NCBI RefSeq assembly: GCF_030272615.1
Contig: NW_026729155.1
Span: 62,001 to 126,000, forward strand
Direction of reading: 5' to 3'
DNA from: Cryptomeria japonica
Taxonomy: Eukaryota; Streptophyta; Pinopsida; Cupressales; Cupressaceae
DNA: 64,000 nucleotides
Shown here: positions 49,319 through 60,612 of the stretch, piece after piece
How positions within the stretch are numbered: the first letter of the stretch is position 1
Layout: each line of letters starts with the position of its first letter
The notes under the pieces: model-generated
Told to the model about the DNA's origin: nothing
Databases searched by the model: none
The model's input: only the letters and a program-made list of their open reading frames with translations
Program-made: the position numbers and the translations under genes

Positions 49319-50830
49319 AAACACTCATTACAACCCTTATGGCCAAACAAATTTGGATGAATTTGAAGGATATTAATGAATGGATTTCCATTTTCAATAA
49401 CAAAATATTTGTATGTTTATTAAAATTGTAGGTCCTTTCTAGATGATGACAGATAATTGGCGACTTCCTTTGTGCTTTGGAATAACATCTATAAGACTAA
49501 ATTTATCATTCAAAAAGGTCTATGTTGGTCCTTTGGAAATAGATTTAAGATTATTTTTTGGGATGATTGGTGGTGGGGTGATGCTCTCGTTTCTCAACTT
49601 AACTGGGCCCCTTACCTTAAGGATTTTTGCTTGAATCAGATTGGTTGTTGGGTTGCAGATTAACGTTATGGAGATGGATCAGTCTATTGCCCCTTTCCAA
49701 TATTAACATTTTGCTATCCACATCTCTGCCTTCCCCAAGGAGGATTCTCTTGTGTGGAATGGTTCATCTTCTGGGGCCTTCTCTATCTCTAATTCTTTCA
49801 ATTTACAGTTGAAACTGCTTGCTCCTAGACCTTTTTGGGCCCTTGTTTGGAACTATCATTTGATCGCGAAGGTCAATACTTTATTTTGGCTCTAGGTGCA
49901 GAACAAGATTCTTTTTATTAACAACCTTTAAAAGAGGAGAACATGGCTATCCCTCTCTTTGTCAAGAGGATTTTGAGACTTCTTCTCATCTCTTGATTGG
50001 CTATAATTATATGAAGAATATCTAGTCCCATTTTCTTAATCTTTGGTCATTAGATTAGGTTTTCCTTGCATCTCTTGTGGACTGCTGGTTGTAATAGATA
50101 GATCCTTCTATAAATCCCTTTCTCTATCTATTCTGGTCAATTATTATTCACCATGTTTATTCAAGGGTCTAGAAAGAAATAATAGATTTTTCAAGAACAT
50201 GGAATGCCCAACCCATCTCCTAGCTATGATAATTCAAAGTGATATCAAGGAAAATTTCTTGGTGGCCTATTGGGATATTTTGATTCTAAACCCTCTGTCT
50301 CCCCTTTGGATTTGAAGGTGGATTTAAATTGGATTCTTCATAGAGATATTTCAATTCCTCTTCAGTGGCTCAAACATTGTAGGGAGGGGGTAGTGTTGTC
50401 TCCCCCTTTCCCTAGATGGATTAAAACTAATATTGATGGGGTGGCTAAGGGAAACCCTAAACCTTCTAGTTGTGGGAGACTGGCTCGTGATCACAATGGT
50501 AGGTTTTTCATAGTGGTGGCACTCCATTTGGGAACCCAAAAAAAACACTTACACTGAGGCTATGGTAGCCTACATTGGATTAAAGCTTGTTTCAAAAGGA
50601 AACAATTGGAAAATTTGATTGGAAATAAATTCCCTTAATATTGTTAACTTCCTATGGGGCTTGTAAATGTCTAGTTGGACTATAAAATATTTAATTGAAG
50701 ATACTCAAGCTATGCTAAGGTATGTGGATAATTTCACTATCACCCATGTGTTTTGAGAAGGAAACATAGTGACTGATAGCCTGGACAATATTGGAGTTAA
50801 GAATGATAATATTAAGTGATGGGGGCCCTA
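49319..50830 (+). pseudogene. LINE fragment C ORF2 remnant: RT C-terminus and RNase H
   Basis: Heavily mutated plus-strand remnant with recognisable blocks QIWMNLKDINEW, FGNRFKIIFWDDWWWGD (about 49543-49590, matching NDRKANFWEDIW in LINE-1) and RNase H (IKTNIDGVAKGN, RLARDHNGRFFIVVALHLGT). It ends around DSLDNIGVKNDNIK near 50815. Many stops and shifts. Confidence 0.8.
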
Positions 50831-51091
50831 GGATGTCATCCCCATGGATATTAATTTTTTAATCTACAATTATTATATATCATCTTGATATGGGGAATTT
50901 CGTGTAGATTATTTTGATGTATATTTCATTTATATGGAGAAATGGGTTGGGATGTCTTTTTCACTATATTCTTAGAAAAGGTGGGGTTTGTTTTTTAAGC
51001 CAAGTCTAGAATCTTTGTAGTCCTTATGTGTTGTTTCCTAGGGTCTAGTGGCTTGTGGCTAGGAAGTTTTAGAAAAAATTGTAGGTCGATA

Positions 51092-53130
51092 ATGGGTGTC
51101 GATAGAAATAGATTGGAGCCCACATCATATGAAAAAAAGGAGGAACAAGGTAGAGCTTTGGAGTAAAGTTTATGGGGGAAAACTACACCCTACATTGAGA
51201 AACACCAAGGCTACAACACTAGGGATTCTTGTCTTTTCATCAAATGATGGAATAATGACACCCTTTCAATGTTTGGGGGTGAATTTATGGTGGATGTCTA
51301 CCATATTACCAAGGTTATAGGGATGCTTATCGAAGGAAGGAAATTTTACAGAAATAGGAAAGCTTTAGAGGAAACCCTTGACATCTTCCAAAAGAATACG
51401 AGAGTGAAATTCCACCACATGGTTGATGGTGGCTACAAACCAGAGGACTTGAAATCCCTATGGGTGGATGTGGCCGATGTTATTATGAGGTACATTACAT
51501 TTGATGGATGCTACAATAGTATGTTTATGGATAACTTCACTATTCTCAACAATTTTAGGTATGATAGGTGCATTTTGATTCCATTTTATCTGGTGTCATC
51601 TCTTTGTAATTGTGTTAATGCCCACCTCAAGAATTGAAGCTCCTCTTTTCTCTACTAGGGTTTGATTATTTTGATTGTCAAACATGCCGAATCCCTTGAG
51701 ATTATGTCCCATCCCTCAACCTCTACAAAGAAAAATATTCACTATCCCCAAAATGTTCAATCACATTATAGAGATAAGTCATTAGTGTCTAAAACCTCTA
51801 ATGAAGATGCCTTCCACCTTTGAACCTATTAAAAAAATCTTCTTCTAAGGGTAAGGGTTTTGTTCTTGAAAAGGATGTGTCTAATAAGGATGATTCTGAC
51901 TATTCCCCCTCAAATGAGTTTGTTCCTCATTCTTATAGCCCAAGCTCTGCTAAAAAGGGTAAAGCCCCAAGGCCTCCTACCTCAAAAGAAATTAATAGGA
52001 TTTTTGAGCTAGGCTGTGCCTGAGGAGTGAAAAGAAACCCTACCCCCAAAGAATCTTCAAGGAATTAAAATGCCCTAAAAATACCACTGGAATTGTTGGG
52101 GATCAATAGAATCAATATTTTCATATTAAAATTCTATTTGAGCAGGAGAAGGCACAACCATTGTGGGTAAAGATACAAGATCAAAAGCGATTATGGAATG
52201 CCAAATTAGTTTTTTTAGTTAGGTGGTTGCAAAGATCTCTAGTTTGAAAAGAAGGATCAATTACTCCTCATTCCTGATTCTTATAGACCAAGCTTTGCTA
52301 AAAAGGGTGAATCCCTAAGGCCTCCTACCTCAGAAGCAAATAATAGGATTTTTGAACTAGGCTCTTCCTTACAAGTGAAAAGAAACCCTCCACCCCCTCC
52401 CCCTCACCCCCCAAGAATCTTCATGGAATTCAAATGCACTAAAAATACCACTAGAATTGTTGGAGATCAACAGAATCAAGATTGTCATATTGAAATCCCA
52501 TTTGAGTAGGAGAAGGCACAACCACTGTGGGTAGAGATACAGGTTCCAAAACAACTATGGAAGGCCAAATTAGTTTTTTCAATTGGGTGGTCGGGAAGAT
52601 CACTATTTTGGAAGGCATGATTAATTACTTTATCGTGGGACAAAATTCCTCCCCCTCTTTGAACAACATGAACAACCTGCTTGAGCTCAATCATAAATTG
52701 GTGACAAATGTCAAAGCAATGAAAAATGATCATGAAGAAAAAGAATGAACCTAGAGGTGGCTATGGATAGGGATGAGGAGAAGATAAGAGTAGTCATTGT
52801 AATGAATAGAATTGCCATGATCAATAACATGTAGGGCCTTCGAAGGCTAAATGAAAAGGCTCAATCTTTTAATATTTCCCCTTCTGCCACTCATACCTCC
52901 CCCTCAATCTCATTTTGTGGCAAAGGAAAGGTTAAGAAGCTCATCCTAGAAGGCAAGATCCAGATTAATTAGAGACCTTCAACTCACACTTGAAGCGAGG
53001 ATAAAGGTAAGCAGATTGAAGCCACTTATATGGAGGAGTTAGTTTATATAAATATGGCTTTTATTTAGAAACATGTTAAGACTATTCAAATGTAGAACAA
53101 AATTGTTTAATCTCTGGGTTTTTAGAACTT
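51092..53130 (+). pseudogene. LINE fragment C 3' accessory ORF, degenerate
   Basis: Starts MGVDRNRLEPTSYE. MFGGEFMVDVYHITKVIGML, EGRKFYRNRKALEE, LWVDVADVIMRYITFDG and NFTILNNFRYDRC match the conserved blocks of the LINE-1 accessory ORF. The middle is Ser/Lys/Pro-rich and contains a 348-bp tandem duplication (51929 onward). A coiled-coil-like stretch with NNLLELNHKLVTNVKAMK lies near 52665-52720, and a hydrophobic end precedes the tail. Several stops and shifts. Confidence 0.68.
51929..52640 (+). repeat. 348-bp tandem duplication within the accessory ORF
   Basis: ATTCTTATAG(C/A)CCAAGC at 51929 recurs at 52277. Both are followed by GGCCTCCTACCTCA, AATAGGATTTTTGA, AAAAGAAACCCT, AATACCACT(G/A)GAATTGTTGG and AGGAGAAGGCACAACCA. 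The units differ at many positions, so the duplication is old. 348 is a multiple of three, so the frame is preserved. Confidence 0.85.
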
Positions 53131-53253
53131 GTTTTCTATTGTGTATGTTGCTACTGGTCCACTATGGCTTTGTTTCTAGTTTGTCTTTAGAGATTGTTTC
53201 TTTTTTTTATGGGTTTTAGGTCTCTGTAAAACCTATTTTACGCTAATAAAAAA

Positions 53254-54854
53254 CATATGAATAAATCTACAACTTATATTGTGCTATTGATCAAATTATT
53301 TATATTTTAATTTTTTGATGTTCATAACACATTCTTCTAAAATGTTTCCTCATCCAATGATTTATTTGGGGTTGTTCAATTATATATTGACAAATAGTTG
53401 ATATAATATATTGATCATAATCTAATAATGTAGCCCAAGTCACATTTTAGATTCAGTAGATTTTTTAAAAGATAAGTACTGATATCTATATATATTGAAA
53501 TTTCACTTGTTTGATAAATACAAGATCCAATGATGAAAAAATAAATTTTGTATAAATATTTTCATGACACATTCCTACAAGCACATGAAATGAACCTAGA
53601 ATAATTGTATTATAGTGGAAATGAATGGTAGGAAGTACATGTATTATGTTTTCACAACATTAAATTATCATATGATTTCTTCACCTTCAATTGATACTCA
53701 TTAGGATAATTGCAATTATAATGCATGGCATGAAACCACTTTTAATTATTTTGTGATTGATGACCATGTTCTATTACAAAGGTCTATTTTTACCACTATG
53801 CAATTGCAAAATTTTATTCCAAATCAAATGTTGTTTAAAAAATTACTAAGAAAAAGTGACACAATACTAAATACACAAATCTATTAAATAAGTATAACCT
53901 AAAAATTGTATTGTAAAAATATTTTTAAAAAATATCTAAGAAGGTAGCACAAATTTTCATAGGAATGAAATGATTTGAAAGTCTAAACAGAAAAAATTTT
54001 AAATATTTTATTGTGGACTACCCAAAGTCAACTAACACAAAATTCAATTAGAATTTTTTTATTCATATATGTACATTAACAAACCTGAACAAACAAAATG
54101 TAGACTACTTGTAGATCATATTATATACATGTTTTGGACTTGGTTGGTTTATGGCTTAGCAGCACTAGCAATAAGAAAACACAGTAGATGTTAAATACCT
54201 GTCGTAGAGTATGCATTATTGCAATGAAAGTCTGTAATCTATTTCTATAATGCAAATTGCATACAAATCAATCATATTGAAGAAAGCAAACAAAGAAGTA
54301 AAACTACAACAATAATTGAAAAGCTTCAATTGCTTTTCATCTGCCCTACCCAAAGTTCACGCAATGACCAGCTGCATACATGCATGCCTTGCATACAATT
54401 TTTTTTTCTTAAAATTTAGAGACATTCCAACTTAAAAATGACCGTCACTAATTTTTTCCAGCTCTTCTTTAATATATTTGTAAAAAAGAAGATAACAAAA
54501 ACATTCGAAACTCGAACTATTTTTGCTGGCATAACTCTCAGCGCGAACTATTAGCAAACTGATTACATGAACACAGAACTAAGACTTATAAGTCGGTACT
54601 GATAAATAAAGACAAATTATGCGAAGTCCATATAAACAGAACTAGGATGATAGGAGAAAGACCTGTTATGAGCGTGGGCTGATAACCATACAAACGTTTC
54701 CAAACAAGCCTATTTTATCTAATGATAGCGAATGACTGATTACAGACATACTATGAAGACCTATTCAACATTTAAACATACTGGAAAAAAAATAGAGATG
54801 GTTGTACGTCGTTGATAAGAAAAACCTGCAGAACAAATTAAGTAAACAAACAAA
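53254..54854. other. AT-rich intergenic region, 3' flank of the receptor kinase
   Basis: No ORF or repeat that I recognise. It lies between the LINE cluster and the 3' end of the minus-strand receptor kinase, so its right part should include that gene's 3' UTR and polyadenylation region. Confidence 0.5.
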
Positions 54855-57374
54855 TTACCTAGGTCCAGATAACACGGACAGCTCAGCCGAGAAGAGAGAC
54901 TGCTTATAAGAACCAACTGTTGACCCTGGTAACGCGCATGGAACATCATTGAAGGTGTCTATTAAACCTTCCAACGCCTTCACCACAATGGACATCGCTG
55001 GTCGCCTTGTAAAATTGTCCTGTACACACCACATTCCCACTTTTATCAATTTTACTGCCTCCTCTTTTATGCCCGTTTCCTCATTTTCAAGCCTCGGATA
55101 GACCAAATCCAATAACCTCCCTTCCTCTGCCTTAACTTGTAACAGTGAAAACAAGCCGTTTTCTGAAAGCTCTCTGCTTCGTTTTCCGCTGATAATTTCT
55201 ATCATCATAACGCCAAAGCTAAATATATCTGCCTTCTCTATTATATGCATGTTCAACAACTCAGGTGCCATATACCCTGGTGTCCGTCTTATCATGGTTA
55301 TTACTTCACTTTGCTCTCTGTTAATCAACTTTGCCAAGCCAAAATCTGACACTTTGGCATTGAAATTTTGGTCAAGGAGAATGTTCTGAGGCTTGATATC
55401 GAAATGAATTATACGATCTTGACATTCTTCATGCAAATATGCTAATCCTCTCGCAATATCAAGAACTACTCTGGATCTGCTCTTCCAGTCCAGCAAATAT
55501 GGATGACTCTTGTTAAAAAATATCCATTTATCAAGAGATCCATTTGGTAAATACTCGTATACAAGCATCCTATGGAATTTTTCTACACAAAAACCCTTCA
55601 GTCTTACCAAATTGAGATGATCAATTTTCCCTAGCGTTTCCACTTCTGCCCTGAACCCATTTTCTCCATGTCCTGCTCTGTGAAGGCGCTTCACTGCTAT
55701 CTTTGAGCTGTCTGACAGGACACCCTGATAAACTGAACCGAATCCTCCGCTACCCAACTTAGTGCTAAAGCCGTTCGTAGCGTCTTGCAGTTCTTGGAAT
55801 GAGAACCGCAACGGTAAGCCTGCTGACCAATCAACATGATCATCCTCACCTGTATCCTCATCCTTTACTTTCTGCTGTCTTCTATTTGGATACCCTTTTA
55901 TCCTTGCCCAGAATAAGATAAACAGAGCTAGCGCTCCACCCACAGAAACACAAATGATGACGACAACTAGGGACTTAAAGCGCTCGGACCTTGACTGGAT
56001 TTTAATATAAGCAGTGGAATTGTAAAACTTATCTTCTGGACTCATAGTTTTCATAGAATAGATATTGGACTCTAGATAACAATAACCACTAGAAAAATTG
56101 GTCCCGTACCTGAAAAAAGCAGCTTTGCAAGAGCAGTTTTCGAGGCAAAGTGTTTTACATTCATCTCTTGATACCAATCCTGGTGTCGAAGCATTTTCAT
56201 AAAGATAAGTAAAATAGGCAACGTGCTCCAGTTCCAAAAAGTGATGACCTTGGCGCCTACTAGTCTGTGAGCACACCAGAGGAACGCGCGGAGCACATCC
56301 GGAATTGGGTTCTGTGGCATCAGTCGGTTTAAAAGCCTTGCCATCTCCTGGACAGCTGCACTGACCGTTTTTGCAAACACCATAGTCTCCGCAAGCTCCT
56401 GGAGAATCACACTGAAACACTGATTTCATGAACCATGGCGAATAGTTAAGGACAGATCTTCCTGGATTTTTTTGGACCATGTAGAATTTTAAGCGTCCAT
56501 CTGAACCCAATTTAAAGTAAAGACAGCCTTTGGGTATTGTAAAATGAATTGGCGGTATTCGTCGTCCTCGAGAATACATATTGAGGGACTGATTGTCGAT
56601 CTGTGAATGAGTTAACTCCAAATCTACCTGTGGTGTCTCGGGATATCTGTAATAAATTTTAGACGGTGCTGAGGCTGTATACATAACAAATCCATCGTGA
56701 AGCAAGATACCATAGAAACAACCTTTCCTTGTATCCTTTGGAGAAATGTTTGCAGTAATATTCTGTCCCACCTTGAACTTCTGCCATGGCAGAATGATAT
56801 CAGTTGTATAATCAAAAGATTGCCAGATGATTCCACCGGAGGTGTTATAGAGAACAAGGTTCCCAGATTCGTGTATCGCCATCCTTTGAAAAGCTTGGGT
56901 GGATGTATTTTTAGACCAGGCGAGAGTGCCATCTGAGTTCCTTAATACAAGTTCTCCTGTGGAGGTGAGTTTTAGGGCTGCGTTTTCTTGCAGCACCTGG
57001 TCTCTGTTTGCACACCACACCATTTGCATATCAAGCAGCATACCATCAGTGGTGTAGACAACAAAGAAAGCTGCAAATAGGTAGCTTGTGTCACAAGGGC
57101 TGCCATAGCAGAAGAATCCACATCCAAACTGGAGATTCACATCATTATATGAAATATTGCTGCTCAGAAGGATCGGTCTGACGAGTGCGTCTTTATAAAT
57201 TGACGGTGTCAGGAAATGTAGAGACTGGATATTGTTCCTCTATGTTCTGCCTCCATACGCAGCTGCGGAAGTAATAGCAAGGCTTTCTGCAAATAGGGAG
57301 CACGATATAAGGAAGACTGGCAGAAGTAGCAAAAGCAAAGGAGGAGAGGACGAAAAATAGTCCGTTGTCATCAT
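54855..57374 (-). pseudogene. G-type lectin S-receptor-like Ser/Thr kinase (SD2-5-like), nonsense codon after signal peptide
   Basis: Single-exon receptor kinase of about 839 codons if read from ATG 57374. A signal peptide (Leu-rich, LLLLLLPVFLISCSLFAES) is followed in frame by TAG at 57242-57240 in GGRT-stop-RNN. The upstream duplicate has TGG (Trp) there, so this is a Trp-to-stop change. After it comes one open frame: SLHFLTPSIY, B-lectin (MVWCANRDQVL, SGNLVLYNTSGGIIWQSFDY), EGF-like Cys cluster (CGDYGVCKNGQCSCPG), PAN-type CKTLCLENCSCKAAFF, a transmembrane helix (SLVVVIICVSVGGALALFIL) and a kinase. The kinase keeps GSGGFG, AVKRL, HFDIKPQNILL, DFGLAKL and APE; HFD makes it a non-RD kinase. 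The family senses ligands at the plasma membrane in defence or stress. Starting at 57140 would lose the signal peptide. Confidence 0.92.
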
Positions 57375-57871
57375 TTTTATAAACAGCAGTTCTGTCCGAG
57401 AGAGAGCACCGAATAATAACATGCTCGAATGAAAGACGATTTAAATTTAGCGAGTTCTAAGGGCAATGAATAGGGAAGCGAGGAGTTAGGTTAAATCATA
57501 ATGCCAAGTTGAAGAAAATCAGTGATATTGAAGACAAAGTCTCTTGTATTAATTTAGACTAAGAAACCAGAATAAGACCAGAAAAGGATGACCTTACAAA
57601 GTCTTCGACGACGACTAGGAAAAGCACGATGTCCCCGAACAAATAATATTGCATTAGTTTCCCTGCTCCAATGTCAAGGGCATATCGGATTTTTTAATTT
57701 CTATTCCATGTATAATTAACGTCGTGTCATGGTCCAAGCAAACACATGGTCAGCGACGCATACGTGACAGGAAAAGAATAAACAGTTTTGGTTTTTTTGC
57801 ATATACGGAGAATCTCGAGTTTTCTAGCTGAACAAATGTTTTATTTACAATGTAAAAAACAATAATATATA
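57226..57871. repeat. Tandem duplicate unit 1: promoter and signal-peptide region of the receptor kinase
   Basis: Starts AGACTGGATATTGTTCC and covers the signal-peptide coding part plus about 500 bp of 5' flank. It repeats as unit 2 from 57872. Unit 1 is the copy attached to the kinase. Confidence 0.85.
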
Positions 57872-57877
57872 GACTGG

Positions 57878-58026
57878 ATATTGTTCCTCCATGTTCTGCC
57901 TCCATAGTACGTAGCTGTTGGAGTAATAGTAAGGCTTTCTGCAAATAGTGAGCACAATACAAGGAAGAGTGGTAGAAGTAGCGAAAGCGAAGGAGGACAG
58001 GACGAAAAACAGTCCGTTGTCAACAT
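57878..58026 (-). pseudogene. Orphan signal-peptide fragment of a receptor kinase
   Basis: Reads MLTTDCFSSCPPSLSLLLPL and then LCSLFAESLTITPTATYYGGRTWRNNIQS, parallel to the start of the neighbouring kinase, and leaves the homologous sequence right after NNIQS at the duplication junction. It lacks every later domain. It keeps the Trp codon that is a stop in the kinase copy. Confidence 0.85.
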
Positions 58027-58142
58027 TTTTCTAAACAGCAGTTCTGTCCGAAAGACAGAGCACAGAATAATAACATGCTCGAATGAAAGACGATTGAATT
58101 TAGAGAGCTTGGGAATAAGTAGGGAATGGAGGAGTTAGGTTA

Positions 58143-58275
58143 AACTATAACGCCAAGTTCAAGAATATGAACTATAACGCTAAGTTGACGATTTGAATTT
58201 AGAGAGCTTGAAATTAATAGGGAGTTAAGCTAAACTATAACGCTAAGTTGACTAAACTATAACGCTAAGTTGACG
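58143..58275. repeat. Four copies of an AACTATAACGCTAAGTTGA-type unit
   Basis: Near-identical 20-base units start at about 58143, 58170, 58232 and 58253, inside duplicate unit 2. Unit 1 has one diverged counterpart (AAATCATAATGCCAAGTTGA). Confidence 0.8.
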
Positions 58276-58540
58276 ACAATCAATGATATTAAAGTGAAAG
58301 TCTTTTGGATAAATAAGATTGGAAAATTATGACTTTTCAAAGTTTTTGATTATTTGAATTTAGAGAGCTTAGTAGGGAAAAGAGTAGTTCATTAAATCAT
58401 AACATCAAGTAGTTGATATTGATAAGTTTTTTTGGATAAAGCCCTAGACCATCATTTGGAAAAGTACATGGTCCCCAATCAAATAAAATTGCATTAATTT
58501 CACTATGCTAAAGTCAAGTGCATATCAGATTTTTCTTTTT

Positions 58541-58780
58541 ATTCTTTGTAGAATTAATTTCATGTAGGGGCCCTAGCAAGTATATGGTCAACGATTCATA
58601 TGTGATAGGAAAAGAATAAACAATTTTGTTTTTTTCATATGAGCAACTAATTTTTTTTTAATTTTTTGTAGAATTAATTTCATGTAAGGGCCCAAGCAAC
58701 CACATGGTCAACGATTCATATGTGATAGGAAAAGAATGAACAATTTTGTTTTTCTCATATGAGCAACTAATAGTCTGAAG
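58541..58780. repeat. 120-bp tandem duplication in the upstream flank
   Basis: ATT(C/T)TTTGTAGAATTAATTT starts at 58541 and 58661. Both are followed by CATGTA(G/A)GGGCCC, GGTCAACGATTCATATGTG and CATATGAGCAACTAAT. Confidence 0.88.
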
Positions 58781-58959
58781 TCTTGTAGCTGAACAAATGG
58801 TTTTTTTACAACATAGAATAAATTAGTATATAATTAAATAGTATTTCAAATCAATTCAAAAAAAATTAATTAAATGTCTAAGTATATAATTGATCATATT
58901 TATTAAAATTTTAATATTAATAAATTTGATCAAATATCTATTTAGATGTCTAAATAAGC

Positions 58960-59500
58960 CACCCAAAGGTTGTCAAAATTCCAATCAACATAATTTGGTA
59001 GATGAATCTGATATAGAAACAAAGGAAACATGGATAAATGTGGAAGTAGACACTCAAGACCTTAAGCAACTAGTAGAATTTGAGGTAGTGGGAATGAGGG
59101 AGCCATTGAATACTTTTAGGTATTGGTAGGCCCTAAATGGTTTGTCAATTCGAATGAAGGAAGAAATATCTTATATAGATGACAATAGAATTCTATACAT
59201 TCCATTAGGAGAAAGAGAGCATAAGACATTCCTTGAAGTAGAAAAAGACAATAATCCATGACTAATCTACTTAGTTTTAAAAGCTCCAACAAAAAAAATC
59301 CAAAACAATATACCTACAAGGTCTGAGAATTCAGAAGGGTTTTCATGTTACAAATTCTTCCAGCAAGTAAACAAAAAAAATAATCACCTTGCAAGAACAT
59401 AGTATATAGAATAGATCAATCACATTCAGAGAGGATACAACATACATTAGGCTACCAATATTTTTAGGGGTGGGAGACAAATGAATATATATTAGTAGCT
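58960..59500 (+). pseudogene. Unrecognised degenerate ORF
   Basis: One frame holds for about 180 codons with five or more stops and no frameshift. It has protein-like blocks VEFEVVGMREPLNTFRYW, ALNGLSIRMKEEISYIDDN, YLVLKAPTKK and SCYKFFQQVNKKNNHLA. One stop (TGA in NNP-stop-LIYL) is plausibly a former Trp. I do not recognise the family; by its decay pattern it is probably from a mobile element. Its start is not clear. Confidence 0.5.
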
Positions 59501-60610
59501 ACAGGGTTTTGTCATGCAACATGTAGCTGATACCTGTGTGTGGTTTTGATTTACATGAAGATGTAGTGAAAGTGGGGTAAGAGGTGGAAAGGTAAACATA
59601 AATGACTATAACTTCATAGTAGGAATAATATTTAATTTTTGTTGGTAGAGCTAATTTAGAAAAGTCTTTTCATTTATATTATTGTAAAATTAAATTTTGA
59701 AATTTTGAGTGAATGGTTGAAATTAATAGGCACATGTTTTTTTTCCATTCTCAATTACTCATTACATGTACAAACATCAAAGCAATTGTTCACAACGAAG
59801 TAAGATACATGGTTATATTAAAATAACATATCAAACCTTCACTACATGACTTTTGTGTAAAGTACAACCTATTTAAATCTTTATGTTTCCAACAATATGA
59901 ATTTAGTACAGTCATTTTTTTATTCATTTTCAGCTTAGGCTCTATTGAAAACTTTAAACTTACATAGGGTAGAAGATAGAAATCCTAAAACATTATGGTA
60001 AAGTAGTACATTTATTTTTATTCACTTTAAGATGTTGATTATCAGTTTATAAATACTACTTTCAGTTTCCATCATTATGAATCTAGTACATGGATTTTTC
60101 TTAATTCATTTTCAATTGTTCATTTCCAATTTAGACTCCATTGAAGACTTTAAACTTACATATGGTAGTAGATAGAAACATTGATCTTCTGGTTTTTGGT
60201 TCACAAATACAAATATCAAAGAAATTGTTCACACCAACACTCAAATGTAGATAGAAACATTGAAAGAGTTGTTCACAACATCAAAAACACTATACACATG
60301 ATAGAAATAATAGATTAAATGACTTTTTCATAGAGTACAGTCTATTTAAAACGTACAATTTCCATGATTACGAATTAGTACATGCTTTCTTTCTATTTAT
60401 TTTCAATTGTTCATTGATAGGGGTTGATGACTACATGTGAGAAGTTGATAGACACTTACACTTTCTTAAGCATTGTCAAGTCATCATGAAGCAGGAGTGT
60501 TACCCTCCTCATTTTCCTGATGCATTTTTGTTCTCACGTTATTTAAAATTAGGAGTGTTTATTTAGTCTGGGCTTGTGTAATTCTCTGTTTTTGTCTTGT
60601 TAAAAAATTT
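59501..60610. repeat. Noncoding stretch with three diverged repeat units
   Basis: A block with (C/A)A(A/T)TATGAAT(T/C)TAGTACA, then TTTTCA, then CT(C/T)(T/C)ATTGAA(A/G)ACTTTAAACTTACATA and GATAGAAA, occurs near 59895-59970 and 60070-60180, with a partial third near 60357-60420. No gene is visible. Confidence 0.6.
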
Positions 60611-60612
60611 TA

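Larger units (their letters stand above)
49319..53253 (+). mobile_element. LINE fragment C: RT end, RNase H, accessory ORF, 3' tail
   Basis: Begins in the RT C-terminus (TLMAKQIWMNLKDINEW, about 49336). RNase H has WIKTNIDGVAKGNPKPSS (about 50417-50470). The accessory ORF starts at 51092, and the 3' end has GGGTTTTAGGTCTCTGTAAA then CGCTAATAAAAAA (53212-53253). The same gene order and 3' sequence as LINE-1 and LINE-2 show one family. No clean target duplication is visible because the 5' end abuts fragment B. Confidence 0.85.
57872..58810. repeat. Tandem duplicate unit 2, expanded by smaller internal repeats
   Basis: Same start (AGACTGGATATTGTTCC), same signal-peptide segment, then flanks matching unit 1 (GCTCGAATGAAAGACGATT, GAGGAGTTAGGTTAAA, ATTGCATTA, ATATGGTCAACG, TAGCTGAACAAATG). 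It is about 290 bp longer because of two internal tandem repeats. Confidence 0.82.

Noticed and set aside
49108-51120. Fragments B and C as a tandem duplication of one LINE segment
   Set aside because: The spacer and ORF starts align but differ widely, and the B/C junction joins different parts of the element; separate fragments or a recombinant is simpler.
56697-56936. Plus-strand frame opposite the receptor kinase lectin domain
   Set aside because: Antisense shadow of a clearly conserved coding region.
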